NCBI GenBank assembly: GCA_963710675.1
Contig: CAVQBE010000025.1
Coordinates: 124,001 to 188,000 of the forward strand
Reading direction: 5' to 3'
DNA length: 64,000 bases
Origin: JACCZX01 sp963710675
GTDB lineage: Bacteria > Pseudomonadota > Gammaproteobacteria > Burkholderiales > Burkholderiaceae_F
Part shown: positions 51,218-60,134 of the stretch, piece by piece
Layout: each line of letters begins with the position of its first letter
Numbering within the stretch: position 1 is the first letter of the stretch
Made by a program: the position numbers and the translations under genes
Notes under the pieces: generated by a model
Databases searched by the model: none
What the model was told of the DNA's origin: nothing
The model's input: the letters and a program-made list of their open reading frames with translations, nothing else

Positions 51218-52546
51218 ATGAGTGAAATCAATCGGCGCAAGTTTCTGGAAGGTTCAGCCAGCGTTGCAGCCGCCGCCACATTGGGTTCAAGCGCCGCAGT
51301 GTTCTCGCCGCTCGCAAATGCGCAGACGCTGACTCTGAAGCCCGAAAAAGGCGCGACGCTGCGCGTGTTGCGTTGGAGCCGGTTCGTGCAGGGCGATATC
51401 GACGCGTACATGGCGAACGTCAAGAGGTTCACCGAGAAGACCGGCATCCCCGTTCGCGTCGACAACGAAGGCTGGGAAGACGTGCGTCCGAAGGCTGCGG
51501 TAGCAGCAAACACCGGTGCGGGGCCCGACATCATCCTGTCGACCAATGACGACGCCAACCTTTATCCGGACAAGCTGCTCGACGTGACCGATGTCGCCGA
51601 GTACATCGGCAAGAAGTACGGGCCGTGGTATCCGGTCGGCGAGGCGTTTCTGAAGCCCGACGGGAAGAAGTGGATCGGCCTTCCGCTCGGCGCGGCCGGT
51701 GCGATGCTGGTCTATCGCGGCAGCATGGTCAAAGCGGCAGGCTTCGACACTTTCCCGAAAGACACCGACGGTTTTCTGAAGCTGATGAAGGCGCTGCACG
51801 CGAAGGGCACGCCGGGCGGCATGGCGCTTGGCAACGCCACCGGAGACGGCCTGTGGTGCAACTGGTTGATCTGGGCGTTCGGCGGCAAGCTCGTCGACGA
51901 GAAAAACAAAGTGGTGATCGACAGCCCTGAAACGATGAAGGCGCTCGAGTACGGCAAGGAGCTGTATGCGACGTTCATTCCGGGCACGCTGTCGTGGCTC
52001 GACCCGAACAACAACAAGGCGTTCCTAGACGGTCAGATTTCGCTGACCAACAACGGCATCTCGATTTACTACGCGACCAAGACCTCGACCGATCCGAAAG
52101 TCAAGGAGTTGCAGGCCGATGTCCAGCATGCGAACTATCCGATCGGTCCCGTGGGCGTGCCGACCGAGTCGCACCTGTTCTTCAACCAGATGATCATGAA
52201 GTACACGAAGTACCCGCAGGCGGCGAAAGAGTTCCTGCGCTTCATGATGGAAAAGGAACAGTTCGACCCGTGGCTGACAGGTTCGGGTGCGTACATCGCG
52301 ACACCGCTCGCCGGCTACGCGAATCTTCCAATCTGGACTTCGGATCCGAAGCACACGCCGTATCGTGACCCGGTCAAGAACATGCGACCGGCGGGCTACG
52401 CGGGCAAGCTGGGCTATGCATCGGCAGGTGCCGGCGCCGACTTCATCGTCGTCAACATGGTGGCCGAAGCCATCAGCGGCTCGAAGACGCCGAAGGAAGC
52501 AATGGAACGCGCGCAGAAGCGCGCCGAGAGGTATTACAAGGTCTGA
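51218..52546 (+). CDS. sugar ABC transporter substrate-binding protein
   Basis: Intact 442-residue CUT1-type binding protein with a twin-arginine-like signal (NRRKFLEGSASVAAAATLGS, cleaved near NAQ). The mature part has the extracellular binding fold: LRVLRWSRFVQGDIDAYMAN, NTGAGPDIILSTNDDANLYP and PTESHLFFNQMIMKYTKY. The ligand is probably a sugar or sugar acid used by the neighbouring dehydratase pathway. RBS AAGGGAGAC before the ATG. A stem-loop follows the stop. Confidence 0.92.
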   Translation: MSEINRRKFLEGSASVAAAATLGSSAAVFSPLANAQTLTLKPEKGATLRVLRWSRFVQGDIDAYMANVKRFTEKTGIPVRVDNEGWEDVRPKAAVAANTGAGPDIILSTNDDANLYPDKLLDVTDVAEYIGKKYGPWYPVGEAFLKPDGKKWIGLPLGAAGAMLVYRGSMVKAAGFDTFPKDTDGFLKLMKALHAKGTPGGMALGNATGDGLWCNWLIWAFGGKLVDEKNKVVIDSPETMKALEYGKELYATFIPGTLSWLDPNNNKAFLDGQISLTNNGISIYYATKTSTDPKVKELQADVQHANYPIGPVGVPTESHLFFNQMIMKYTKYPQAAKEFLRFMMEKEQFDPWLTGSGAYIATPLAGYANLPIWTSDPKHTPYRDPVKNMRPAGYAGKLGYASAGAGADFIVVNMVAEAISGSKTPKEAMERAQKRAERYYKV

Positions 52547-52564
52547 CGGACGTTCTGTGAAAGC

Positions 52565-52588
52565 AAGGGCTCGCGCAAGCGGGCCCTT
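52565..52588 (+). terminator. stem-loop after the binding-protein gene
   Basis: AAGGGCTCGC (52565-52574) pairs with GCGGGCCCTT (52579-52588), with one T-G wobble and a 4-base loop (GCAA). No long T tract follows. Placed between the binding protein and the permeases, it probably dampens permease expression or stabilises the 5' part of the mRNA. Confidence 0.6.
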
Positions 52589-52594
52589 TCTGCG

Positions 52595-53503
52595 ATGACG
52601 GCTCTCGAGAAGCTGCAGAACAATCGCAACGCGCTGGGCATGATGTTCATGCTGCCGGCAGCGGTGCTCTTGCTGCTGTTTCTCACCTATCCGCTCGGCC
52701 TTGGCGTCTGGCTTGGCTTTACCGATACGAAGGTGGGGCGGGACGGGGTCTGGATCGGTCTCGAGAATTACGAGTATCTGTGGGGCGATGCCGTTACGCG
52801 GCTCGCTCTTTTCAATACGCTTTTCTATACGTTCGTGGCGAGCGTTTTCAAGTTCGTTCTTGGGCTTTGGCTCGCGTTGCTTCTGAACCGCAATATCCGC
52901 TTCAAGACGTTCTTTCGCGCCGTCATCCTGTTGCCGTACATCGTGCCGACCGCGCTGTCTGCGATCGCATTCTGGTGGATTTACGACGCGCAGTTTTCGA
53001 TCATCAGCTGGATGTTGGTCAAGATGGGCTTGATCGACCAGTACATCGATTTCTTGGGCGAGCCGTGGAACGCGCGGCTGTCGGTGATCGCCGCCAACAT
53101 CTGGCGTGGGGTTCCCTTCGTTGCGATCACGTTGCTCGCCGGCTTGCAGACGATTTCACCGTCGTACTACGAAGCGTCCGCGATCGACGGCGCAACGCGG
53201 TGGCAGCAATTTCGGCACGTCACGTTGCCGCTGCTGACGCCGATCATCGCCGTCGTGATGACGTTCTCGGTGCTGTTCACGTTTACCGACTTTCAGCTGA
53301 TCTACGTGATCACGCGAGGCGGCCCGCTGAATGCGACGCACCTGATGGCAACGCTGTCGTTCCAGCGCGCGATTTCGGGTGGCGCACTCGGCGAAGGCGC
53401 GGCGATCTCCATTGCGATGGTGCCGTTCCTGCTGGCCGCGATCATGTTCAGCTACTTCGGCCTGCAGCGCCGAGCTTGGCAGCAGGGAGGTCAGGACAAA
53501 TGA
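52595..53503 (+). CDS. sugar ABC transporter permease (MalF type)
   Basis: Intact 302-residue permease, six membrane helices beginning MLPAAVLLLLFLTYPLGLGV. The EAA loop is YYEASAIDGATRWQQFRHVTLP, the CUT1 signature. Followed by a MalG-type partner whose ATG overlaps its TGA. Confidence 0.93.
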   Translation: MTALEKLQNNRNALGMMFMLPAAVLLLLFLTYPLGLGVWLGFTDTKVGRDGVWIGLENYEYLWGDAVTRLALFNTLFYTFVASVFKFVLGLWLALLLNRNIRFKTFFRAVILLPYIVPTALSAIAFWWIYDAQFSIISWMLVKMGLIDQYIDFLGEPWNARLSVIAANIWRGVPFVAITLLAGLQTISPSYYEASAIDGATRWQQFRHVTLPLLTPIIAVVMTFSVLFTFTDFQLIYVITRGGPLNATHLMATLSFQRAISGGALGEGAAISIAMVPFLLAAIMFSYFGLQRRAWQQGGQDK

Positions 53504-54393
53504 GCACCACCGTGGCAGCGCCTTCACCGCAAGCCGGCGAGAGCGTCGGTATGAGCTATCTCGAAACCCCGTCGCGCAAGTTCGTCACGATCTACCTGCC
53601 GCTGATCGTGTTCCTGATCGTGCTGCTGTTCCCGTTTTACTGGATGGGCATCACGTCGGTGAAGCCCGATAGCGAGCTGCTGTCGCGCACAGGCAATCCG
53701 TTCTGGGTGATCGAACCAACGCTCGCGCATTTCGACAAGCTGCTCTTTCGCACCGCTTATCCGGAGTGGATGTGGAACACCGTCTTCGTCTCGGTGGTCG
53801 CAACTGTGTTCTCGTTGGGGGCTTCGATATTCGCCGCATACGCGATCGAGCGGCTTCGCTTTCGAGGCTCGAAGCATGTTGGCCTGTCGATCTTTCTGGC
53901 GTATCTCGTTCCGCCGTCAATCCTGTTCATCCCGCTAGCAACCGTCGTCTTCAAGCTGGGCTTGTTCGACACGCGCTGGGCGTTGATCCTTACGTATCCG
54001 ACCTTCCTGATTCCGTTTTGCACCTGGCTGCTGATGGGATACTTCCGTTCGATTCCGTTCGAGCTCGAGGAGTGCGCGCTGATCGACGGCGCGACACGCT
54101 GGCAGATCCTGACCAAGATCGTGCTGCCGCTGGCAGTGCCCGGTCTGATCTCGGCCGGCATCTTCGCGTTCACACTGTCGTGGAACGAGTTCATTTACGC
54201 GCTGACGTTCATCTCGTCCTCCGAGATCAAGACGGTTCCGGTCGGAGTCGTCACCGAACTCGTCGAGGGCGACGTCTATCACTGGGGACCGCTGATGGCG
54301 GGCGCGCTGCTCGGATCGCTGCCGGTGGCCTTTATCTACTCGTTCTTCGTCGAGTACTACGTATCCGGACTGACGGGTTCGGTGAAGGAGTAG
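53500..54393 (+). CDS. sugar ABC transporter permease (MalG type)
   Basis: Intact 297-residue permease. Membrane helices include FVTIYLPLIVFLIVLLFPFY and ISAGIFAFTLSWNEFIYAL, and the EAA loop is FELEECALIDGATRWQIL. The start ATG 53500 overlaps the TGA of the MalF-type gene (ATGA). The open frame extends further upstream, but that is the other reading frame of the previous gene. Confidence 0.93.
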   Translation: MSTTVAAPSPQAGESVGMSYLETPSRKFVTIYLPLIVFLIVLLFPFYWMGITSVKPDSELLSRTGNPFWVIEPTLAHFDKLLFRTAYPEWMWNTVFVSVVATVFSLGASIFAAYAIERLRFRGSKHVGLSIFLAYLVPPSILFIPLATVVFKLGLFDTRWALILTYPTFLIPFCTWLLMGYFRSIPFELEECALIDGATRWQILTKIVLPLAVPGLISAGIFAFTLSWNEFIYALTFISSSEIKTVPVGVVTELVEGDVYHWGPLMAGALLGSLPVAFIYSFFVEYYVSGLTGSVKE

Positions 54394-54394
54394 C

Positions 54395-54410
54395 AGGTCT
54401 CGCTAGACCT
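54395..54410. terminator. hairpin between convergent genes
   Basis: AGGTCT (54395-54400) and AGACCT (54405-54410) form a perfect 6-bp stem with a 4-base loop, immediately after the ABC permease stop and before the convergent GFA gene. No T tract, so termination is only suggested. Confidence 0.45.
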
Positions 54411-54417
54411 CACTGGT

Positions 54418-54765
54418 TCACAGCGCCCGGCCATCGTAGTTTTTGACCGGGATCGCCGCCAGATCGATGTCCTCAAGGCAGCGTATGTTGATGGCCGCCA
54501 TCGAATTTCCCTTGGGGTCCGTGCCTTCACCGTACGGATGAATGCCGCAAACCGGGCAGAACCGGTGCTTGATCACGTGCTTGTTGAACATGTACGTGTT
54601 CGCATCATTCTCAGGCGTCAGAAGGTGAAGTTTCTCTCGTGGCACGAACCACAGCAGCGACCCCTTGCGCTGGCAGATTGAGCAGTTGCACGCCATGGCT
54701 CCGGTTACCTCGCCCTCGACTTCAAACTTCACTCTGCTGCAGTGGCAGCTACCCTGATATTTCAT
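54418..54765 (-). CDS. GFA family zinc-binding protein
   Basis: Intact 115-residue protein of the glutathione-dependent formaldehyde-activating (Mss4-like) fold. The zinc cysteines lie in GSCHCSRVKFEVEGE, CNCSICQRKGSLLWF and RFCPVCGIHPYG. Family members occur in formaldehyde or thiol chemistry, but many have no known reaction. It is downstream, on the same strand, of the cysteine-rich CWC gene, three bases apart. Confidence 0.88.
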   Translation of the reverse strand: MKYQGSCHCSRVKFEVEGEVTGAMACNCSICQRKGSLLWFVPREKLHLLTPENDANTYMFNKHVIKHRFCPVCGIHPYGEGTDPKGNSMAAINIRCLEDIDLAAIPVKNYDGRAL

Positions 54766-54768
54766 TGC

Positions 54769-55023
54769 TTACTCCTTCGAGGTACTTATTTCGTGCTGCA
54801 TGACGCACAGCTGACAAATGCAGAACCGACCCTTGGCGCTTGGTGGAACGGAAGTCAGTAGCGCAGCACTGAACGGCGCCTGCGTGCACCAGCAAGGCGG
54901 TGCATTCGTGCTCGCAGACGCCATCGCACATTGATTCGGCTTTCCGCAAAGGGGGCAAGAAGATACCGAGGAATTGCCGTCGCGGACTGAAAGCGTCACG
55001 TGCGGTTGCGCATACGTTTTCAC
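54769..55023 (-). CDS. cysteine-rich CWC family protein
   Basis: An 84-residue, cysteine-rich protein with CPLCGKPNQC, PPCWCTQ and CICQLCVMQH: the pattern of the Cys_rich_CWC family, likely a small metal-binding (zinc-ribbon-like) protein. The start at 55023 gives MKTYAQPHVTL. It immediately precedes the GFA gene. Function unknown. Confidence 0.75.
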   Translation of the reverse strand: MKTYAQPHVTLSVRDGNSSVSSCPLCGKPNQCAMASASTNAPPCWCTQAPFSAALLTSVPPSAKGRFCICQLCVMQHEISTSKE

Positions 55024-55093
55024 CGAGCCACCCTTTGCGCCAACGTCCAGTTTAGTGAGGATGCACTGAGCATTGCCAGGCCGGGCCTCTCGA

Positions 55094-55330
55094 TCAGCCG
55101 CGCTTCCGCGCTGGCCGCCTACGTTTCTTTGCCCGAGTAGTTGTGGACTTTGAAGCGCGCTTTGATTTCACCTTACTCTTCCGCTTCACCGTAGTCTTTG
55201 GGTGAACCCGCTCAGGCAACTCTGCTGTTCCCGCTCCTCGATTCCACTCCTCGAAAGTCTCTTGGGAGATTTTGCCCTTGACCAATAACTCGGCAAACTT
55301 CCTGCGCTGCGCTTTGCTCTTTATTGGCAT
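55094..55330 (-). CDS. small basic protein, unknown function
   Basis: A 78-residue protein. The first 35 residues form a small domain (MPIKSKAQRRKFAELLVKGK, then ISQETFEEWNRGAG). The rest is an Arg/Lys-rich, probably disordered tail (KRKSKVKSKRASKSTT, RAKKRRRPARKRG) suited to nucleic-acid binding. I do not recognise a named family. Its frame is uninterrupted and it lies alone between the CWC gene and the cytochrome c gene. Confidence 0.6.
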   Translation of the reverse strand: MPIKSKAQRRKFAELLVKGKISQETFEEWNRGAGTAELPERVHPKTTVKRKSKVKSKRASKSTTTRAKKRRRPARKRG

Positions 55331-55428
55331 TGGAATCTAACCGTCTAACGCGCGAAGAAAGGGTTATGCCCCAACGTTAGCCGGAGAGGCAAGGCAACAT
55401 TGAACAAAGCTAACAGAGCTGGTGAGCG

Positions 55429-56085
55429 TCAGCGCAGCGACGCGAAATGTGCGGCCAGGGACTCGATCTCGGCGTTGCTGAGGTTGGCAAGGAGGGGATC
55501 CGGCTTTGCCGCAGTTCCGTGGGAACGGCCGCCGCCTCGCATCATCTGCAACGACCACTCGGTGTAACGCGCCTTCTGCCCGGCGAGCCGTGCCGCGCCG
55601 GCGTCTGTCCCCTGCAGCGCCGGACCGTGGCAATCGGCGCACCGCAAGCGTTCGGCCAATGCGCGGCCGGTATCGCTACCCGACGATTCCGGGGCGCGCG
55701 GGGGCACCAATGATGCGTAGTACTCGGCGAGGTCGTTGACATCCCGCTCGCTCAACTCCTCCGCAAGGCTCACCATCACCGGGGCGGTGCGCTTGCGCTC
55801 GCGGAAGGCACGCCACTGCGCAATGAAGGCGGCTTTCGGCTGCCCTTCGAGCAGGGGCAGCGTCGAGTGGATCGTTTCGGTGGACGCGTGGCAGGATGCG
55901 CAGCGCGCCGCGGCGAGCCGTTCGCCAGCTGTCGCGTCGCCGGCTGCCGTGACGTCAGCGGCCAGCAGGCAGCTCGACAGCGCGGCGACGGCAGTTGTGT
56001 GCGCAAAAAAACGGCGTTGCTTGGCGTCGCGACTTGCTGTCGTTGCCGCCGGCCACCACACGCCCATCCGTTCGAGCCAGCGCAT
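55429..56085 (-). CDS. diheme cytochrome c (c4-like)
   Basis: Intact 218-residue protein with two CxxCH haem-binding motifs, AARCASCHAST and RLRCADCHGPAL, each in a cytochrome c domain of about 80 residues. The N-terminus carries a signal peptide (AHTTAVAALSSCLLAADVTAAG), so it is periplasmic. The layout is that of cytochrome c4. It lies three bases downstream of the GarD-type dehydratase; the close spacing suggests co-transcription, although the functional link is unclear. Confidence 0.87.
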   Translation of the reverse strand: MRWLERMGVWWPAATTASRDAKQRRFFAHTTAVAALSSCLLAADVTAAGDATAGERLAAARCASCHASTETIHSTLPLLEGQPKAAFIAQWRAFRERKRTAPVMVSLAEELSERDVNDLAEYYASLVPPRAPESSGSDTGRALAERLRCADCHGPALQGTDAGAARLAGQKARYTEWSLQMMRGGGRSHGTAAKPDPLLANLSNAEIESLAAHFASLR

Positions 56086-56088
56086 GGC

Positions 56089-57705
56089 TCAGGTCACGGG
56101 CGCAGGATTAAAAAGCACCAGCGCATTGTGCAGCTTCCATTGCTCAGCCCATGTTTTCTTGCGGCCGCTCGCGACGTCAAGCATCAATCGAAACAGTTCC
56201 CAGCCGACGTCCTCGATTGACGCTGTGCCATCGGCGATCGTGCCGGCGTTGATATCCATCAGGTCATGCCAGCGCCGCGCGAGGTCGCTGCGCGTCGCGA
56301 CTTTGATCACGGGCACTGCGGCGAGGCCGTACGGCGTGCCGCGCCCGGTAGTGAATACATGCAGGTTCATTCCAGCAGCCAGCTGCAGCGTGCCGCAGAT
56401 GAAATCGCTGGCGGGCGTCGCTGCATAAATCAGCCCCTTCTGCTTCAGTTTCTCGCCGGGCGCGAGCACGCCGGAGATCGGCACCGAGCCCGACTTGACG
56501 ATCGAGCCCATCGCTTTCTCGACGATGTTGGACAAGCCGCCCTTCTTGTTACCGGGCGTGGTGTTCGCGCTGCGGTCGACTTGGCCGCGACTTAAGTAGG
56601 CGTCGTACCAAGCCATCTCACGGATCATTGCCTGCGCCACCTCGGGTGTGGAAGCGCGCGATGTCAGCTGATCGATTCCGTCTCTGACCTCGGTCGTTTC
56701 GGAGAACATCACGCTCGCGCCGGCGCGTATCAGCAAGTCGGTGCAGAAGCCAACCGCCGGATTGGCAGTGACGCCTGAGAATGCATCGCTGCCCCCGCAC
56801 TGCACGCCTACGACCAGCTCGCTCGCGGGAACCGTTTCGCGAACGCGTGCGTTCAGGCGCTCCAGATGCAGCTGTGCGGCCGCCATGATCGAATCGACCA
56901 TCGTCATGAAGCCGACGTGGGCTTCGTCCTGCAGACAGACAACATCGAGCCCCGGGTCCGCGTTAGCGCCGACATCGGCGACGTTGCGCTCGTCCGTAAT
57001 GGCGATCGTTCCCGGCGGCATCAGCCGCTCGGGCTGCAGCTTCTCGCAACCCAGGCTCACCACCATCACTTCGCCGCCAAAGTTCGGATTCAGGCTGATG
57101 TTGCGCAACGTGCGAATCGGAATTTCCGCACCCGGCGCATCGATCGCAACGCCGCAGCCATACGTGTGCTCGAGGCCGATCACGTCGTCGACATTCGGAA
57201 ACCTTGGCAGCAACTCGGCCTTGATGCGCTGGACAGCAAAGTCCACCACACCGGCAACGCATTGCACGGTGGTCGTGATCGCCAGGATGTTGCGCGTACC
57301 AACCGAGCCGTCGGGATTGCGATAGCCTTCGAAGGTGTAGCCCTTGAGCGGCTCCTGCGGCTTTGGCTTGACCGTGGCAATCGGCAGGTTATCGAGCTCG
57401 CGCGCAGCCGGCATTCTGAGCAGCCTCTCATGCACCCAGCTGCCGGCGGGAATATGTTTCAGCGCATAGCCGATTGGAATGCCATAGCGCAGCACCGGCG
57501 CTTCAGCGGGCAGATCCACCAGTGCGACCTTGTGACCTTGCGGAACGCGGTCGCGCAATGTCAGGCCGGACGACAGAATGGCCCCAGGCGGCAGGCCTCC
57601 GTCGTTGGCGACGATGGCGACGTTGTCGCGCTCGTGCATCCGGATCGTCAGTGGCTCGCTGCTGCGTGTTGCTGCAGGCATTTCGGCTATCACGGCATCG
57701 TTCAT
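56089..57705 (-). CDS. garD: galactarate/altronate dehydratase family protein (GarD/UxaA)
   Basis: Intact, about 538 residues. An N-terminal SAF domain (LTIRMHERDNVAIVANDGGL) is followed by the UxaA/GarD core with TFEGYRNPDGSVGTRN, HTYGCGVAIDAPGAEIPIRT, VSLGCEKLQPERL and QCGGSDAFSGVTANPA; Fe-ligand cysteines are in those segments. Length (about 520-540) and order fit GarD. It dehydrates galactarate to 5-keto-4-deoxyglucarate; altronate dehydratase is the alternative. ATG 57705 (MNDAVIAEMPAATR) was chosen after a GGAG; the longer frame to 57792 is noncoding upstream DNA. Confidence 0.85.
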   Translation of the reverse strand: MNDAVIAEMPAATRSSEPLTIRMHERDNVAIVANDGGLPPGAILSSGLTLRDRVPQGHKVALVDLPAEAPVLRYGIPIGYALKHIPAGSWVHERLLRMPAARELDNLPIATVKPKPQEPLKGYTFEGYRNPDGSVGTRNILAITTTVQCVAGVVDFAVQRIKAELLPRFPNVDDVIGLEHTYGCGVAIDAPGAEIPIRTLRNISLNPNFGGEVMVVSLGCEKLQPERLMPPGTIAITDERNVADVGANADPGLDVVCLQDEAHVGFMTMVDSIMAAAQLHLERLNARVRETVPASELVVGVQCGGSDAFSGVTANPAVGFCTDLLIRAGASVMFSETTEVRDGIDQLTSRASTPEVAQAMIREMAWYDAYLSRGQVDRSANTTPGNKKGGLSNIVEKAMGSIVKSGSVPISGVLAPGEKLKQKGLIYAATPASDFICGTLQLAAGMNLHVFTTGRGTPYGLAAVPVIKVATRSDLARRWHDLMDINAGTIADGTASIEDVGWELFRLMLDVASGRKKTWAEQWKLHNALVLFNPAPVT

Positions 57706-57804
57706 TGGGTCTCCTCGCCCGTGCGGCTGTGGGCTGCGCAATTGTCTAACATAGTGGGGAGACGCCGCCGCTTCGGCAGATCCACCACCCAAGGAGACAC
57801 ACTA

Positions 57805-58767
57805 ATGAAGAAGTTCTTAACCGCTTTCGCGATCGCGCTTGCCGCGGTCACCGGAGCTCAGGCCCAAACGTGGCCTTCGAAGCCCGTGACGCTGGTGGTT
57901 CCTTTCCCGGCCGGCGGGTCGACGGACTCGATCGCTCGTGCGATTGGTCCGAAGCTCAGCGCAGCGTATGGGCAACAGTTCGTCGTCGATAACAAGCCGG
58001 GTGCGACCGGGACCATCGGCGCAGTGCACGTCAAGCGCGCGGCGCCAGATGGTTATACGTTTCTCGTGACGTCGCTCGGCCCTCTGGTGATCGTGCCGCA
58101 CCTGATCAAGCCGATGCAGTACGACGCGCTGAAGGACTTCGATCTGATCACGGTGGCTGTGCAGGCTCCGAATGTCCTCGCGGTGCCGGCCGCTTCTCCG
58201 CATAAATCGCTCGCTGATGTCATTGCGTACCTGAAGGCGAACCCGGGCAAGATGAGCTTTGCTTCTGCGGGAAATGGATCGAGCGATCACCTGACTGCCG
58301 AATTGTTCTGGCTGCAAACCGGTACCACCGGCCTGCACATTCCTTACAAGGGAGGAGCGCCGGCCATCACCGATCTGTTGGGCAACCAGGTCGAAGGGAC
58401 GTTCATGAACATCAACACTGCGGCGCCGCTGGTGAAGTCGGGCAAGTTACGCGCGCTAGCCATCACCAGTGCGAAGCGCTCCGAAGTGCTCCCTGACGTA
58501 CCGACGCTGATTGAATCCGGCATCAAGGGCGTTGATGTCTATTCGTGGCAGGCTGTGGTCGGGCCCAAGGGGCTGCCGGCGGACGTGCGCGACAAGATGC
58601 ATGCGGGCATTGTCGCTGCGCTGAATGATCCGGCGATCAAGCAGCAGTTCACGTCGGTTGGTTTCGAGATTGTCGCCAACACGCCAGCGCAATTCGCCGC
58701 TTTCCAGCAGCAGGAGTTCGCGCGTTGGAAGCAGGTGATTGAGACACGGAAGATCACCGCCGACTGA
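57805..58767 (+). CDS. Bug/TctC family tricarboxylate-type binding protein
   Basis: Intact 320-residue periplasmic protein. A signal peptide (KKFLTAFAIALAAVTGAQAQ) precedes WPSKPVTLVVPFPAGGSTD, PGATGTIGAVHVKRAAPDGY and YKGGAPAITDLLGNQVEGTF, all typical of Bug proteins, which are very abundant in Burkholderiales. No TctA/TctB permease gene is adjacent, so it may work with a distant permease or as a sensor. RBS AAGGAG before the ATG. It diverges from garD and precedes a glucarate-dehydratase-like gene by two bases. Confidence 0.92.
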   Translation: MKKFLTAFAIALAAVTGAQAQTWPSKPVTLVVPFPAGGSTDSIARAIGPKLSAAYGQQFVVDNKPGATGTIGAVHVKRAAPDGYTFLVTSLGPLVIVPHLIKPMQYDALKDFDLITVAVQAPNVLAVPAASPHKSLADVIAYLKANPGKMSFASAGNGSSDHLTAELFWLQTGTTGLHIPYKGGAPAITDLLGNQVEGTFMNINTAAPLVKSGKLRALAITSAKRSEVLPDVPTLIESGIKGVDVYSWQAVVGPKGLPADVRDKMHAGIVAALNDPAIKQQFTSVGFEIVANTPAQFAAFQQQEFARWKQVIETRKITAD

Positions 58768-58769
58768 TC

Positions 58770-60106
58770 ATGCCGGTTGCGTCGACGCCGCAAGTCACCG
58801 ACTTGCGCGTGATTCCTGTCGCGGGCCGCGACAGCATGCTGCTGAACTTGAGCGGTGCGCATGGACCGTTTTTCACGCGCAACCTGCTGATCCTGACCGA
58901 CAGCGCCGGGCGTACTGGCGTGGGCGAAGTACCGGGCGGCGAAAAGATCCGGCAGACACTGGAAGATTCACGCGACCTCGTTGTCGGTCAACGGCTCGGT
59001 TCGCATCTGCGAGTGATGCAGCAGGTGCAGCGGCAATTTGCAGATCGCGACGCGGGCGGCCGCGGGCTTCAAACCTTCGATCTGCGCACGACGATTCACG
59101 CGGTGACCGCGATCGAGTCGGCGCTGCTCGACCTGCTCGGCCAGCACCTTGGGGTGCCGGTGGCTGCGCTGCTGGGCGAAGGCGTGCAGCGCGAGCGCGT
59201 TGAGATGCTGGGCTATTTGTTCTTTCTTGGTGACCGCACGAAGACCGATCTTCCTTATGTCATAGCGAGCCGAATGCGGACAACACTTGGTCTCGCGTGC
59301 GCCATGAGACCGCACTGACGCCGCAGGCCATCGTTCATCAGGCCGAAGCGGCGTACGAGCGCTACGGCTTTAATGACTTCAAGCTGAAGGGTGGGGTGCT
59401 TGCCGGCGAGGCGGAGGTCGAAGCGGTTACTGCGCTGCACGAGCGCTTTCCGAAGGCGCGCGTCACGCTCGATCCAAACGGCGGATGGTTGTTAAAGGAT
59501 GCGGTGCGTCTGATGCGCGATATGCGCGAAGTCGTCGCGTACGCCGAAGATCCGTGTGGTGCCGAGGACGGGTTTTCCGGGCGCGAAGTCATGGCGGAGT
59601 TTCGCCGCGCGACCGGGTTGCCGACCGCGACCAACATGGTGGCGACCGATTGGCGGCAGATGGTGCACGCGCTCGCGCTGCAGTCGGTCGACATTCCGCT
59701 CGCCGATCCGCACTTCTGGACGATGGCGGGATCGGTGCGCGTCGCACAGACGTGCCGCGATTGGGGACTGACGTGGGGCTCGCACTCGAACAATCACTTC
59801 GATGTGTCGCTTGCGATGTTCACGCACGTCGGTGCTGCTGCGCCGGGCAAAGTGACGGCGATCGATACGCATTGGATCTGGCAGGACGGCCAACGTCTGA
59901 CAAAAGAGCCGTTGCAGATTCGCGGCGGGTTCGTTGACTTACCTAAGAAGCCGGGCCTCGGCGTCGAGCTCGACATGGGTGAAGTCGAGAAAGCGCATCA
60001 ACTTTATTTGCAGCACGGTTTAGGCGCGCGCGATGACGCGGCAGCGATGCAGTTCCTGATTCCCGGTTGGAAGTTCGATCCGAAGCGTCCCTGCCTGGTT
60101 CGCTAA
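58770..60106 (+). CDS. gudD: glucarate dehydratase-like enolase-superfamily enzyme (frameshifted)
   Basis: Mandelate racemase/enolase superfamily, about 445 residues. The catalytic-base motif KLKGG (Lys-x-Lys) in FNDFKLKGGVLAGE, the metal ligand Asp in TLDPNGGWLLKD, and WGSHSNNHFDVSLAMFTH are as in GudD. N-terminal segments RDSMLLNLSGAHGPFFTRNL and GVGEVPGGEKIRQTLE also fit. It dehydrates D-glucarate to 5-keto-4-deoxyglucarate. One G is missing near 59273 (EPNADNTWSRVRHETALT expected). It is the second gene after the Bug protein. Confidence 0.88.
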
Positions 60107-60134
60107 GTTCTACGTGATAGCTCAGCGCCGTAGC

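Noticed and set aside
52780..54393. A 537-residue frame starting inside the MalF-type permease
   Set aside because: The first 240 residues are an out-of-frame shadow of the permease; the true MalG-type start is the ATG at 53500 overlapping the previous stop.
57740..57775. Possible third GntR site (TTGTCTAACA) between garD and the Bug gene
   Set aside because: It lacks the TGGT...ACCA arms and the flanking 22-bp block of the two good copies.
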